NCBI GenBank assembly: GCA_907163375.1
Contig: CAJQUW010011313.1
Coordinates: 72,501-136,500 of the forward strand
Direction of reading: 5' to 3'
DNA length: 64,000 nt
Source: Prostheceraeus crozeri
Taxonomy: Eukaryota; Platyhelminthes; Polycladida; Euryleptidae
Part shown: piece by piece, positions 38,285 to 50,460 of the stretch
Layout of the letters: each line of letters begins with the position of its first letter
Position numbering within the stretch: position 1 is the stretch's first letter
Notes under the pieces: generated by a model
Seen by the model: the letters and a program-made list of their open reading frames with translations, nothing else
The model's database searches: none
Told to the model about the DNA's origin: nothing
Program-made: the position numbers and the translations under genes

Positions 38285-40499
38285 AGGCTACTTCAGTAAT
38301 TTCTCGACAACTTGTCCAGTGATAATGATCAGGCCACATCACTTACACTAATATACTTAACGTAAAAAAGGTGTGGCAAGGTAGAAGTCGTGGGAAGATT
38401 TCAAATAGGAGTGGATGAGACGAAGAGGGAGAGAGAGCAAACTTACGAGTAACAATAATGCGCCGAACAGACGAAGTCAGATCAAGCTGAAAACATCACT
38501 GCCCATCACGTTATCGTCTCTAATTCAAAAAGTACTAGTCCGATTTGTACACTGTTTTGTAAAAAGGGTAGAAAATATACTCAAGTATTTGCACCTGAGT
38601 TTTTGAGATGATTGATACATTTTTGCAGATTTTAGACAATTTCGAAAACGTGGGGGGGGGAGATAACCCATAAATGCCCAACATCGATCTAGATCGACGC
38701 CTATCAACAAGCAGCTGTTGTTCATTTTTGCCCCACTAACTATGGAAGGAGCATTCTCATATTCATCAATCCTTCTGAGTATGTCAGGACAAACGTTCAA
38801 CCCTGAAGTTATTTGCAAACGCTGCTCATGTTTGAAATATGAATCATGCAGTAGATCAATTCATCTGTTTTCGTAATTCAAAATATTTTCATACCTGCTC
38901 AAAACATCATTTTAAATCAAATGCTCTTGTCTAGACATGAAAAATTCATTGTTATCCCAAACCGTTGGTAATAGATAGTTCAACCTCTGTCGCTGAAAAT
39001 CTTGATGACATTCGTCTGGAATTATTGATTAGCACAAACATCACCAAATTGAAAATGAAACTCAACACTATGCTATGTAATGAATTTGTGGGAACGAAGT
39101 ACAGTTCCTCCCTGCATAACTTGCAGACAATACCGAAATTTGCAATAAAACTTCAATGCTTGTCAGGTGTGCTACTTCCTTGTGGGAGTGATATCCTCAT
39201 CCTACCACGCTGATGAACTTCGGAGATACAATAAATTCAAGCAGAATTGTTTTCTATGGGAAACTACTGATTGGTTGCTGCAGACATCATTTCAACGTCA
39301 ACTGATGATATTTTCATTGACAGTAACCATTACCTCGATTGGCTCTGTCAATGATGAACACAGCTTCTATCGTTGTTGTACGATATTGTTCTAAATATTA
39401 AAAGTGCAGATGAGAGTGAAATCAACATACTGCGCGTGCAACGAGTGCGCTTATTTTGCTTTCCATAACGATATCAATAAATGAAAATTGATTATTTATA
39501 CGTGTTTAGACAGCAAATTGGAATTACCTTTTGTCTTGATGAATAAGTGGACAGCGCGCTATGACATTGTCATATAATCGAGATATTTATGAATTTAAAC
39601 GTCAATCAATATCTGAGGATTGACTGCTATTTTCAAACAGGGCGATCAATTTTTGAAGTGTAGATCTCTGCATTGATTCGATCTTAGACTTAAATTACAA
39701 ATCGATTACAGAAGCGCTTAATTGTGTTCTTCGTGTGACTGGAGATTTCTTACTTTTGGTGATAACATATGAGTAATTTTCCCCATAAGCTCACTAAGCT
39801 GATTACCACTCCTCGCTCTTTCGCTACTTTTACTGCGCCTTGATGCTGACAGTGACTGTCGAAGCGTTGGCCTGCACATACATTTTACCGTCACTATTTT
39901 ATTGAAACGTTCGGCCTACTAGAAGGAGTTGCTTTCTTTGATTTTTTGCCTCAATAAGCTGATGAAACTATTAGTTGCAGATGCTTCGTATCATTATACC
40001 TTCGGAAATTAAAAAATTACTTAAGAACATCGACCTATTTGTGACAGATTACTGGTTTTCTCGCAGTTATCGATAATTCGTCATCAAAGGAAAACTTAAG
40101 CAAATTAATGACTAGATTAAATCAAAGTATCTTTTTAAACATGATTTGAAAGCCTGATTCGGCGTAATATAATGCAATTAGGGGCAACAGAAGAAAATTT
40201 ACTGATCTTCATACGGCAACATATTATATAGATAAACAAGTTTTTGTACCACTGTATATGAGCAACCGGGTTTCCGGTTCTGCTAATGTCGGTCAGAGAA
40301 CGAGATTGCAAATCTCTTCAAGGTGTAAACATTTTCAGCTTGTTTTTCCGGTTGGAATGACCGACATCTGCAGTTTCCACCCTTTCTGATAATACCTGCC
40401 TACAGAAAAAGATTAGTTGTGCAATTTTAATCATTTTTTATTTATCTGCGATGCGAAATGTCACATGGCATGTTTTCTGAAAAAAACTTCTATCATTCA

Positions 40500-41588
40500 C
40501 AGACCTGCCAACCTTGAAACATAAAAATCCGGGACAAATTTTAGTACCGTAACTACCCGCGTATAGGACGATACCATGTATAGGACGCAGTGGATATTTG
40601 ACTCCAAAAGCGATGGAAAGACTGTGTGCCTGCGTATAGGACGTATCATAATTTTAATCCTTAATTTCCATTATTTTTTATAGAAACGGTGTCATTAAGT
40701 TAAGTCATCTCCATTCAATTGCTACGATCGCAGTGTGTGCTGATTCATGACTCACTCATCCTGTCAGTCAAAAATATTGATATATTGATAAATATTGACA
40801 AATATTGCAAGTACGAAATGTTTATAGGAAATTTTTGATAAATGCATTCTTTTTATAATAAATGTGTCAATGGATAAGACGCACCTGGGCTTTTAGGTCA
40901 ACTTCTGAAGAAAAAAAGTGCGTCCTATATGCGGGTATTTACGGTATTACCAAAATGGTCGAGTAGCAATCCCATTTCATCAGCTTTTCAACTCCATTTA
41001 TGATTTGGAATCAAAAGTAGAAAAATATCACTTATAAATGATAAATACGTCTATTTCATAACAGCAAGGCAACTGTGGACCATAAAAATTGTTAAACTAA
41101 AGGTCTACAAGACGGCGAATTTTGTCGATTATGATGGCAAATGATCGAATGAAAAAACATTTCGATATAGAGCAACTCTTGAAATCCTAACAGTTAAATC
41201 TCTGTCGTTGGTTAAATTCAGATTCCTACCCATAGGTTCGAGAAACCAAACTCTAAGATCAAGGCTACGGACGCTTTTATCTAGGATGCCGTGCAATGAA
41301 TTTAAAAACCTTTTTAAACTCGATAGAAGGAAATACATCCGGGCTACATAATGATTGATAAAAGACATCAGCGTGAAAAGACAATGCCACTAAGAAATCC
41401 ACAAACTTCATCATCATACATGTTTCCTTATCTTAGGATTGCGCGCGCAGCGCAAATTTTTGAAATATGCGTTCTTAAACGATCTAGAATTCATCTTAGG
41501 TTAATAAATTCAAAATCCGGGACAGCATTTTAACTTTTCCGGGACATCCGGGACTGTCCCGGAAAATCCGGGACAGTTGGTAGGTCTG
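40500..41588. mobile_element. hAT-like element with CAGACCTGCCAAC ends, 1089 bp
   Basis: Begins CAGACCTGCCAACC and ends GTTGGTAGGTCTG, an inverted repeat of 13 bases with one mismatch. TCCGGGAC recurs at both sides (AAAATCCGGGACAAA left; TTCCGGGACATCCGGGAC and GTCCCGGAAAATCCGGGAC right). It is flanked by a perfect 6-bp direct repeat, CATTCA, at 40494-40499 and 41589-41594. No transposase frame; a 79-codon minus-strand frame at 41129-41368 is not recognised. A second transposon (40545-40946) is inserted in its left part. Confidence 0.88.
40545..40946. mobile_element. nested small DNA transposon, about 400 bp
   Basis: Begins TACCGTAACTACCCGCGTAT and then AGGACG; ends CGTCCTATATGCGGGTATTT then ACGGTA, so the ends are inverted repeats of about 26 bases with few mismatches. 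If TA is the target duplication, this is a Tc1/mariner-type (possibly pogo-like) non-autonomous element; that class is inferred. TATAGGACG is repeated three times inside the left part. It lies wholly within the 40500-41588 element and so is younger than it. Confidence 0.85.
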
Positions 41589-44426
41589 CATTCATACAAT
41601 AAAGCATTGTCCAATCACCATCGGCGATAATCATTACTACAGTTTTGCATCAATCAACAGACCGTAGAATGCTTATGAATGCCATTTCCACAATGATGAT
41701 TGCATCAATGATTAAAGCTGCTATCAATGTTAATAACAATGATTTCTAAATAACTCCGTCAGTGAACACTCAACTTCATCTGTCCGCTGGTTACGATAAA
41801 GTGAAGGTTGTTTTCGCAATTGCTATAGTCATTTACGTAATCTAGATTATGTGCAAAACATTCCAGAAGGCATTTAGAGCTCTTAGCGATTCATTGTATA
41901 CGAAAGCTTAACATTTTTGTCGATCTGAAGATGTTATGTTGATGCACTACAGTAGAACAGTAAAAGCTTAAGATGATGGTTCCTTATGATGATGATGAAG
42001 TTGGATGGAAGATGATGATATTATTATTATGATGGTTCCTTTTAATTATCTGCGTTTGTTAAGAAAAAACTTCTACGAGTGAAGTCTGCTTCAAAGCATT
42101 TCTAATTATTAATGTGGGTTATAACGCAATTCTACATATCGATAAAGAGTTGAAAAATGTTCACTGCAGCACGCTATTATCTATAAAACATCTCCTCTTA
42201 TTGTCACAACTTGGCTTGAAAAAAGCATTTTATTCTGATTTGTTCCATGTACACGTTAGGAGGACTTTTCATGTTGTACCAGGGCTATTTTCATTACTGA
42301 AAAACAGTAAAATTGCAAGCCAGAAAGTGCTGAAGGTCAGCAGTAATTCCAAAGTCCATCTCCACGGGAAACACGTTTCATGAATAAATCAGTTACACCT
42401 ATAGATATCCGATTTTCACTGGATTTGAATGGTAGGAAGCTTTTTGATCAGCTGCTCATTTTAGGTACTGATTTATGTCAATGTCTTGAAAATAATCAAA
42501 CTTATGAAACATGCAGACAAGCAATAAGATTTCCTTCGATATCGGAAGTCATGGAAGAAGGATATCTGAGACACATGCGGTGGAAGCAGCACATGGAATG
42601 AATAAGAAAGGTTTTTGCGAAGAAGGAGGAAGGAACCAGATCAGCTAGAAGATCATGAATGACCTAGTTTAACGCCGCACTGGATTACATGTGTCAACTC
42701 CAACTTAAAAAAGACGCACAAGATAAGCGGAAGTTGAAGATCAAGAGAATGTAGTCCAACCTAGCGGAGTCTAGAAGACGATGTTGAATGGGCAGGTGAG
42801 TGAGTGAGCAATGGCTAAACATTCTCATCTTTAAGGCAGTGATTGGCAAATTCATTTATCAAAAAACTTTATTTTTGAAGTCAATAACTTTAAAGCATTC
42901 ACAACAAGGCAAGGTACTGTAATTGAAAACATTTTAACAGCCATGGAGGCCATCCTTTTGGTGCTGCGAATCCTGCAGCGTTTCACCACGGTCTAGCATT
43001 GTTTCAGGATATCTGTCCGTGTTAGTCTTTCATGTTATACCTTGTCGGATTCAATGGTTATTACACAATGAAATTTTAATCCACGTTAAGAGTAAATATA
43101 TAATAAATTGGTTGCACATTGTCATCATCGTACTATACTTGTTTCACATTATATTAAATGCATGAATAAATTCAAGTGAAGATCAACTATATTGCAAGCA
43201 CAATTCCTAAGATATCAATGATCGACTGAAATTATTAGGCTGATAGAGTCGATGAAAATTTAGTAAAACTTTGTACTAGCTAATGGAATTCCCAGCATTT
43301 GTTGACCGACAATAAGGTTTCATATTCGACCAGCTGCCTTGAAACTGCCTTGAATTAAGATAGCGCTAGTGATCTGATAAAAAAAATAACAAATAGCCAA
43401 GGAAATTCATTACTATTTCAAATCAATGAAATACTTTTTCATGTTTGTCAGCAGATTGAAATATATATTTAATATATGAATTCAGTTAGTCATTAATGTC
43501 TGTCAAAAAATCCCTTACAGATTTTTGAATATATTCGATGAGTAATTATTCTCAAAACATGCTGAGGATTGTACACTGTGTAGATAAGAACAGAAAATAA
43601 TTGCTATGCAAAATTTTAGGTTAAGACTATAACGAGCTTGAGATGTTCATTGAGGGTGACATTAACTTCTCAAACCAGATGTTGATAACACATTGTGGGC
43701 AATAACCTGTCTGTTTGCATTAAAACTCATCAGCGAGACAATGTTTGCTGTCTGAAGACAGTAGCAGAAGATTCGATGGGAAGTGATAAAGAGGATTACA
43801 GAGAACTCAATATGCCGAGACAACATCTTCAGCTTGAAGTGCATAAAATCCGCTTTACGAGTCTAAATGGAAAGAGGTTTCGAAAGTCTCAAGAGAAAAT
43901 AAAAATAACAAAATGATAATTAAATAGTAACGATCCAGATCAAAGAAAATTCGTTCCTCAGTCTATAGCGCTGGTGTGAGAGAAATTTAGTGAATAGAAA
44001 GTAGAGAGATCATTTTGAGAACTTCCTCAGACAATTTTGGATCGCTGCTTGAGACAATGAGAAGTTTTACAAGTATCTGCATTGCAATGCACTTATTACC
44101 GTAATTCATGTGATCACTACGACACATTGGTTGAAAGATGCAGTTTTCAACAATGATAAAAAGTTCTGATCTGCTTGTAAACTGAAGTGAATGTATGGGT
44201 TGAGTGGTCGCAACAGTGGTGGAATTTACAGGTTGAATAAAACTTAGAACAATTCTGCCCTCCGAAAGCAAGGCAAAGTGAGTGACTACCAGAAATGTGA
44301 AGGCAGGAGTGCAGGTGAACTTTGTGATGGAGCTTGCGCTGCCAATGCCTTCATTATACAAGTATGGTGAATGAACAAGTTTCATCAACATTCATATCAC
44401 ACAGTAAACCTGATATCAAGTCTCTC

Positions 44427-44585
44427 ATCTCCTTGGCACAGTGGTTAAGTACATAGCATGATCATCTTTTGGTCTAGAGGTCGAGCCCCGAAAGTGTCAT
44501 TGGAAGTCGAAAGGAAGGGCATCCGGGTTGAACGCATCTCAACGGTCCACAAAAGTTAGACGGTGTCAGCACCTTCCGATAAACC
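44427..44585 (+). mobile_element. SINE family A, copy 6
   Basis: ATCTCCTTGGCACAGTGGTT (A box), GAGGTCGAGCCCCGAAAGTG (B box), AGGAAGGGCATCCGGG, then GGTGTCAGCACCTTCC. The far 3' tail (AATAGTGACG) is missing. A stub that looks like another SINE start (CTCTCCGTGGCAATAGTGAT) lies about 100 bases downstream, near 44683. Confidence 0.87.
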
Positions 44586-45543
44586 ATGTTCCAAACAGTG
44601 CAATTGAATCTTGAAGTGATGTGTACTACGTCACTAAAACATCTATTGTGTGTACAGAAAGATTTGACAATTATACTCTCCTCTCCGTGGCAATAGTGAT
44701 CAATCATCATAAGATTGTATATTGAATTCCATTATCCCATTTTCTTATGTTTCTCACATCGATTGTAACCAGCACATGAGAGTCGGTGAATGGACCTCGT
44801 AGAAGCAGATAAGTCAGCAGAATGCTGTTTTTCTTATTTGTGTGACGTTCCTAACGCGAAATGCACCGATTGCAAGTTGAAGTGGTACTTTTCACTAGGA
44901 GTGAACACCTGTTAATCAGTTAGAATTGCAACCTGACAAACGTATCAATTTGATATACTAACTGTCCTTTATCCGCAACCTATCGCTGAAAGCGGAGAAG
45001 TGGAAGCAATTTGTCTGGGAACGAAATCAACTAAAATAGACTGCCCTTGAGATGGAATGGTAAATTGAATTGGTAAAGAGATTCAGAGCTGAGTAGTTTC
45101 TGTGAATTCGTATACAAATAAGGAAAAAGGTAAAGAAAATTCTTTCTAGCTATGACAGAACAAAGAAATTAGGTCGGTCAGAAGTTCAGGGAAAGATGAC
45201 GCAATCTTCAGTTTTCCTTATCCGGTTTTCAGGATTGACCAGGAGAGTGGACGAAGAGGTAGATCATTACACTTAGGCTACCACGATTATTACAGCATCC
45301 TTTAACTTGACGCAGGAAATGGCCACCAAATACAGAGTGAACCGGTTCTCTCTTGCTGGAAAACAAGTCCCTTCATAGTAAGCATTTCTGCTTCTTTTCA
45401 GAAAAAATAAAGACATCGCAACTGAGCGGCAGATGTCGATAAAGACACTCAAACAGCCACGATGTTTCCCCAGACTCATCGTCATCGCGCTGTGCTACCG
45501 ATCGACCTCAGTAGAGACATGCCATTGCTAGGATGTCTCGACG

Positions 45544-45571
45544 ACGACAGGTATAAATGTGTACCTGTCGT
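45544..45571. repeat. 10-bp hairpin
   Basis: ACGACAGGTA and its exact reverse complement TACCTGTCGT flank an 8-base loop. Function unknown. Confidence 0.8.
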
Positions 45572-47904
45572 TGCGATCGGCATGCTTTGTGCGTTTGAGA
45601 CTTAGGGATCCATGCATTGTATCCTATTAATCAAATAATAGGAGCTGTCGTGTACAAGTTGTAACCGATAATTGAGATACAATGATGAAGGCATTGAAGA
45701 TAGCTCATTTTTGTATTCGATTCAATTGCTAGCTCTGCCATAAGTAGAATCTTTGTACGGACGCATTCCGCACATATTCACGTTTCTTATTCCTTGCGGT
45801 TTTGATGAGCCCAGATGGGCGGCAAATTTCAATGGGCTCGATTCCAACCTCAATCGACTGTCTTCACAAAATTCACAGAAGGGAATACGAAAAATTTGGC
45901 ATTTGAGCACGGTTAAATGAAGCATTCTGAAAATTGCGGCTCATCAAAACTGAATCAATCTGCATTGCTTGAATGATAAAAGGAATGTACGAGTACACTG
46001 TATTTGAACATAATGTTAAAGGCGAAGTTCTACAGAAAGTGACGCGAGTGCTCAAATTCAGGACTCCTGGCAATATGATAGGGACACCTCCTGTTTCTGT
46101 AAAAAAAGCTAGCACATCATTTTCCTTTTCGCCAAAAACAAACAATCCAAATTTACTTCTTGGCTGAAAGTATGCTATGATTCTTTGTTTTGGAGACTTT
46201 TGTGAAAGACAACATTAATTTCATTTGACAATGCAGTGTGGTGTTAAAAAATTGCATTGAAAAGAACGTTCTAAGGAAATGCCTTGAGCTCAACAAAATG
46301 TCGAACATTTGTGTGTAGTTCATAAAAGAAATGAGAAAAATAACTCGTACTTGCAATGTATTCAACTTACTCTATGATTTCACGCTGGGTTATGGCATTC
46401 AATATTATCCCAATATTTAGGCGAAATAGTAGATATGGATATACTCATCTTTCATTATGTAAATATAATGCATAATTTAGTTTTAATCAGGACACTCGAC
46501 ATTCATTAATTTTTGCAGCGACGCCATGCTTCAGGTTGAAGGAACGCAGGTTTGAAATGTCTAAATCCACAAAGTTTCACAGCTCTACGTAATCTATTAA
46601 TTGATTGTCACAAATATTGGCATTTCTATGATGTGTAAAATGAATTTGAACTGAGAAAACAATTATTTAATCCGCTTTCTCAAATTACTCGCATTTTATA
46701 TCATTATTATTCAAGTAAACAATATACGTAGGTGACTATTTTGTATAGAAAGTAGGAAAGTAATTCGTTCTCGAAGTGCAATTTGACAATTATTTCATAG
46801 CTACATTTGTTTGAGAATTGTCAAACATTGCAATAATTAATATTTCATAACTCAAACACTTCATGAGACACCATTCAAACACCTATTAAAGTCTGCAAGC
46901 TACTGATGAGGAAAGTTTCGGAAATAAAAACAAGAAAGGAATAATGAAAATATTGTTTCTTAGTCGTTAGTGATGAAATTCGACAACTACAGTTTTGACT
47001 ACATGACGAGGTATCGAAAGCCTCACTACCGATAATTACATGGATTTTATGGCAAATCCTCATTATTTTCTTCATACTGGAACACGCAAATGGGGGTCCC
47101 ACCGCTTTTGTAGAAAACTACGTTGTCATAAGCCACAAAAATTTAATAATCATATTTAGAACTTATCTGAAAAACATCTCTAAAAACTCCATCGTCATTG
47201 CTCTCTTCTCTCACCGGTGGACTGTGGTGAAATGTCAGGCTGTTTTGGTGGAGCATTGTGATACTTTTAGCATCGATGAAATGCAGTTTAGTTTTTGCAT
47301 GGATTGACCACATAATCAAAAGATTGTTCAGCTAATTCCCTTGAAATTGTGCAACAAAGACAAAAAGTATTTTTATTGCTTATATTCATTATGTCTCACG
47401 TAAATTATTTAATTACTTTCTACCTCGTTTTACGTCTCTTCTTTACGGTTCCAGGGCTGGAGGAAGTTGTACATTACACAACCTATTTATCACATTCGCC
47501 ATACTGACTAGTAACAACCCCTAAACGCAAATCACAAATGTCAAAAAGATGGTATTTCGTTGTCAGTTTAGATGCAACAGGATTATTGATAGTTTTCGAT
47601 CCAAAAGTTATATTTCAGTTTGACTATTTCTAATAACTACAATCACATCAAATACTTTCGGATAGAAATTCTTATCACACATTTGATCACGTCCTTGCTC
47701 TATGAACCTTGAAGACTGATGAAAAGGAGACAGTGACTTTCACTTCAGACTTTCGAGACATCAGCAGATACTAAGCTTCCCATTGGTAATTTCATTCGCG
47801 TAGAAAGATTGCTACGGGACACTCACGTACACAAATCTACGTTCGCAAACTATTAGACAGCAAATCCATTAGAGAGTAAATTCAGTCATGGAATGATTTC
47901 TTAC

Positions 47905-48009
47905 TTTGCAAGGGAGAGCGCACCGGATACGTCCGTTCATTGATGTGAATTTCAAAATCATTTGTCAGGAGCTGTTCGATACTGTTCGACCGCGCAATGC
48001 GGATTCCGT
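47905..48009 (-). CDS. MCU: MCU exon (end of N-terminal domain), 105 bp
   Basis: This exon encodes the second half of the MCU matrix N-terminal domain. The reading GIRIARSNSIEQLLTNDFEI, then HINERTYPVRSP, lines up with human GVRVAASTGIDLLLLDDFKL and VINDLTYHVRPP. The Asp completed at the 5' junction and the Asp of TNDF sit where human D131 and D147 lie, the acidic patch reported to bind divalent ions and regulate the channel. The minus-strand acceptor is TTATTTCCAG and the donor is GTAAGA. The exon is phase 1 at both ends (2 + 102 + 1 bases) and joins the neighbouring exons without a frame break. The intron that follows it in the transcript is about 39.6 kb long. Identification is by similarity recalled from memory, but the match is long and co-linear. 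Confidence 0.94.
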
Positions 48010-50164
48010 CTGGAAATAAATGATTAATCATGATGTAAATTAGCCAAGCACAGGAAAATGATGAAAAAATCTGCATATTAACAAAGTTATAATTGAATCT
48101 CCGGAGTTCTCAGGGAACTTTATCAACATTCATCAGTATTTCCGCTTCACCAATTTGATAGCATCGGCGATAGAGTACAATTCCAGAGATTATTTCACCA
48201 AATTGCGACAGGCTCGGGTGCACGCGCACCAATGACATAAAGAGATCATTGTACTCGCAACATATGCAGTTGAGTCCTGCAAATTCAATCTGTTCTCATA
48301 AAATGATTTAACTTTGTTGTTGTTAAAATGAATTATATTCCCCATCATATTAAGATGAGCTATTTCCGGAGTCAGATTATGTAGAGTGCGCGATTCATTT
48401 TATATTCATTCGACTATCAATTGCAGCAAACATAATTCCACCACCAGCCTCATGCTAGACGACATGTAACTCAGAATTCATTTGGGTCGTAGGCTTTGGA
48501 ATTCCCTTCCTTAAGACTGTCGGTGTGAATACCGTTTTCAATATTCTCATGAAATTGTTGAGAAGCAGGGAGCTTGTTTCGGTTCACTTAATTTACTGAT
48601 TTGAGTGCTGCGTTGGTTTCTTTGAAGGTGTGATATTTATTACTCTTTGATTGTGATCTCATAGATCAGATTTTATGGTCAAAATAAAGAAGTATTTTGC
48701 AGAATCAAAATGCATACTCACTGTCCATCTTAATGAAGACAACAAGCAAATTTGAGATTTCAATTAGCTCCAATCTACATGATACCTTAGAAGATACATT
48801 ACATGCATTTTTGCTAGTTTATTTGATGCTAAACAAAGACCATCGCAATGAGATATCTGATATAAATCATGTGCGATATTTTCGAAAATCTATCACAAAA
48901 TAGAGGTAATTATTAAGTGTTGCATTAAATTAATTATTCGATTCTTCTCCGGCAACGATAATTCGACTAACAAATTTCTTCCATTCATGAATGGTAGACA
49001 TGATGACAATAAGCTGCAACGATGAGATTTATCTTGCGAAATATAATAATTTTGTAAAGGTCATAACAATAATCATCTGACTGAATGAACTCCAGCGTTG
49101 TCCTTACTTTAAGTTAAGAGGACATTACATGATCGAATCATGTTTGGATCGCTACACAATAGGGAACAATGTCACACTAATCTAAAACAGATAAAACAAA
49201 ATTCCCCGTTCTACTGTTATGTCAATATCGATCAATAAAGTACAATAGACAGAAATAAGAGAGCAGACTAATTGGTTTCTACCGACAATTATGAACATTT
49301 GAGGAGTTGCGGAACAATATACGAGCTACTGATTTTGAATCGACATCAACTCAACTAGCATAGCATTTCGCTAATTAAATCATTATGCTTAGTCTGTTTT
49401 CAGGTTGACCGCATAATCCAGAGTGGATTATGTTTTAAATAAATTGTTAAAAGCAGTGCTTAAAACACGCTGAAAAGAATGATCAAAACATGTATTTTAA
49501 AAAGCGATTGTAACTCTTTAAATTGGTAGCCGCAATATCATGCAACCATCATAACGGTTCGCTACCATCAACCGTTAGGAGGTGCTGGACGCCGACCTTC
49601 TGCCTTCTGATAGTAACCACCAATGCGAAGTGGACATGGATTGATAACATTGACAACATTATCTGCATGGCATCTCGTCTCTTCTATGCAATGAGAGAAG
49701 TGAGACGTTTTCTGTAGAGGTGCAGGCATTGTTTACATATGGTTATACGAGTATATATACTTTTATATACTCAATACACCTTGTAGAATAACCTTCAAGC
49801 AAATATGTCTTTAATTTTTGTACCCAATATATTCCACACGTCATTGTGATGATGCAATTGAAAATATCATCTTTTACTGCTTGGCGCTTCCTCCGCTATA
49901 GATGGAACACTACATGGAGCTGCATAGTAGCTTCAGGAAATCACAGCATGACGAAACTTTACTTTTCCCGTTCATGCGATGTGTCAGTCAGTCAAAGTGA
50001 ACTTTTGTAAAACCGCAAGGAACAGAGGAGGCGCCGAGCAGTAAATGATGATATTTCATTCACACCATTAAAATGATGTGGAACAAAAGGTAAAAAACAT
50101 TAATCTCTTAATCAGCAGAACAATCAATGGGCACCAACAAACAAACTTATCTTATTTACCATGT

Positions 50165-50460
50165 TGGATTCTTAATAGCCAAATCAATAGAAAGAAACAA
50201 TCATGCCAAGAAACTTTTAATATTTCGATGGTTGAAACATGGCACAAATCAACTGGTCCAATAAAATATTCAACCGGTTTCGAATCTGAGTATGTCGACG
50301 ACTCTGATGAAGGTTAAGAGCGGTTGACCGACTCTTTTCCGAAGCCGGTTGAATAAAGGCTTGGATCAGTTGATTTCTAAGACGTTTTAACCATCGAAAT
50401 ACGATCCGTCGATTAGAATTGTTTTCTACAAATTTAAACTTAATCAAGAAACTCTGATTA
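50165..50460. mobile_element. foldback element in MCU intron 3
   Basis: Inner arms 50222-50295 and 50325-50400 are reverse complements with small differences. Shared blocks are ATTTCGATGGTT, AAATCAACTG and ATTCAACCGG. A weaker inverted match continues outward to about 50165 and 50460. The centre contains a short palindrome, AGAGCGGTTGACCGACTCTT. No target duplication was identified. Confidence 0.75.

Larger units (their letters stand above)
8265..47904 (-). other. MCU intron 4, about 39.6 kb
   Basis: This is the intron between the phase-1 donor after 47905 and the acceptor before 8264. It is packed with transposon debris, listed separately. Stretches in which I see nothing identifiable are 9290-10800, 11000-12340, 12500-13540, 13770-19800, 19890-20780, 23300-24390, 25000-25930, 27910-28770, 28970-29480, 29650-33990, 34180-35030, 35780-36980, 38290-40490, 41600-44420 and 44590-47900. 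Two open stretches, 15008-15433 and 43987-44391 (both minus, 141 and 134 codons), match nothing I know and are about what chance gives in this much DNA. Microsatellites lie at 33028-33049 (TA) and 41980-42035 (ATG/ATT-rich). Confidence 0.8.

Noticed and set aside
42380-42810. Possible LINE 3' tail on the plus strand (DAQDKRKLK-like ending after a 73-codon frame)
   Set aside because: Several stops and only a vague likeness to LINE C-termini. No catalytic or CYGCEAWTL-type motif nearby.
43987-44391. 134-codon open frame on the minus strand
   Set aside because: Hydrophobic patches but no family resemblance and no splice or promoter context. Treated as chance.
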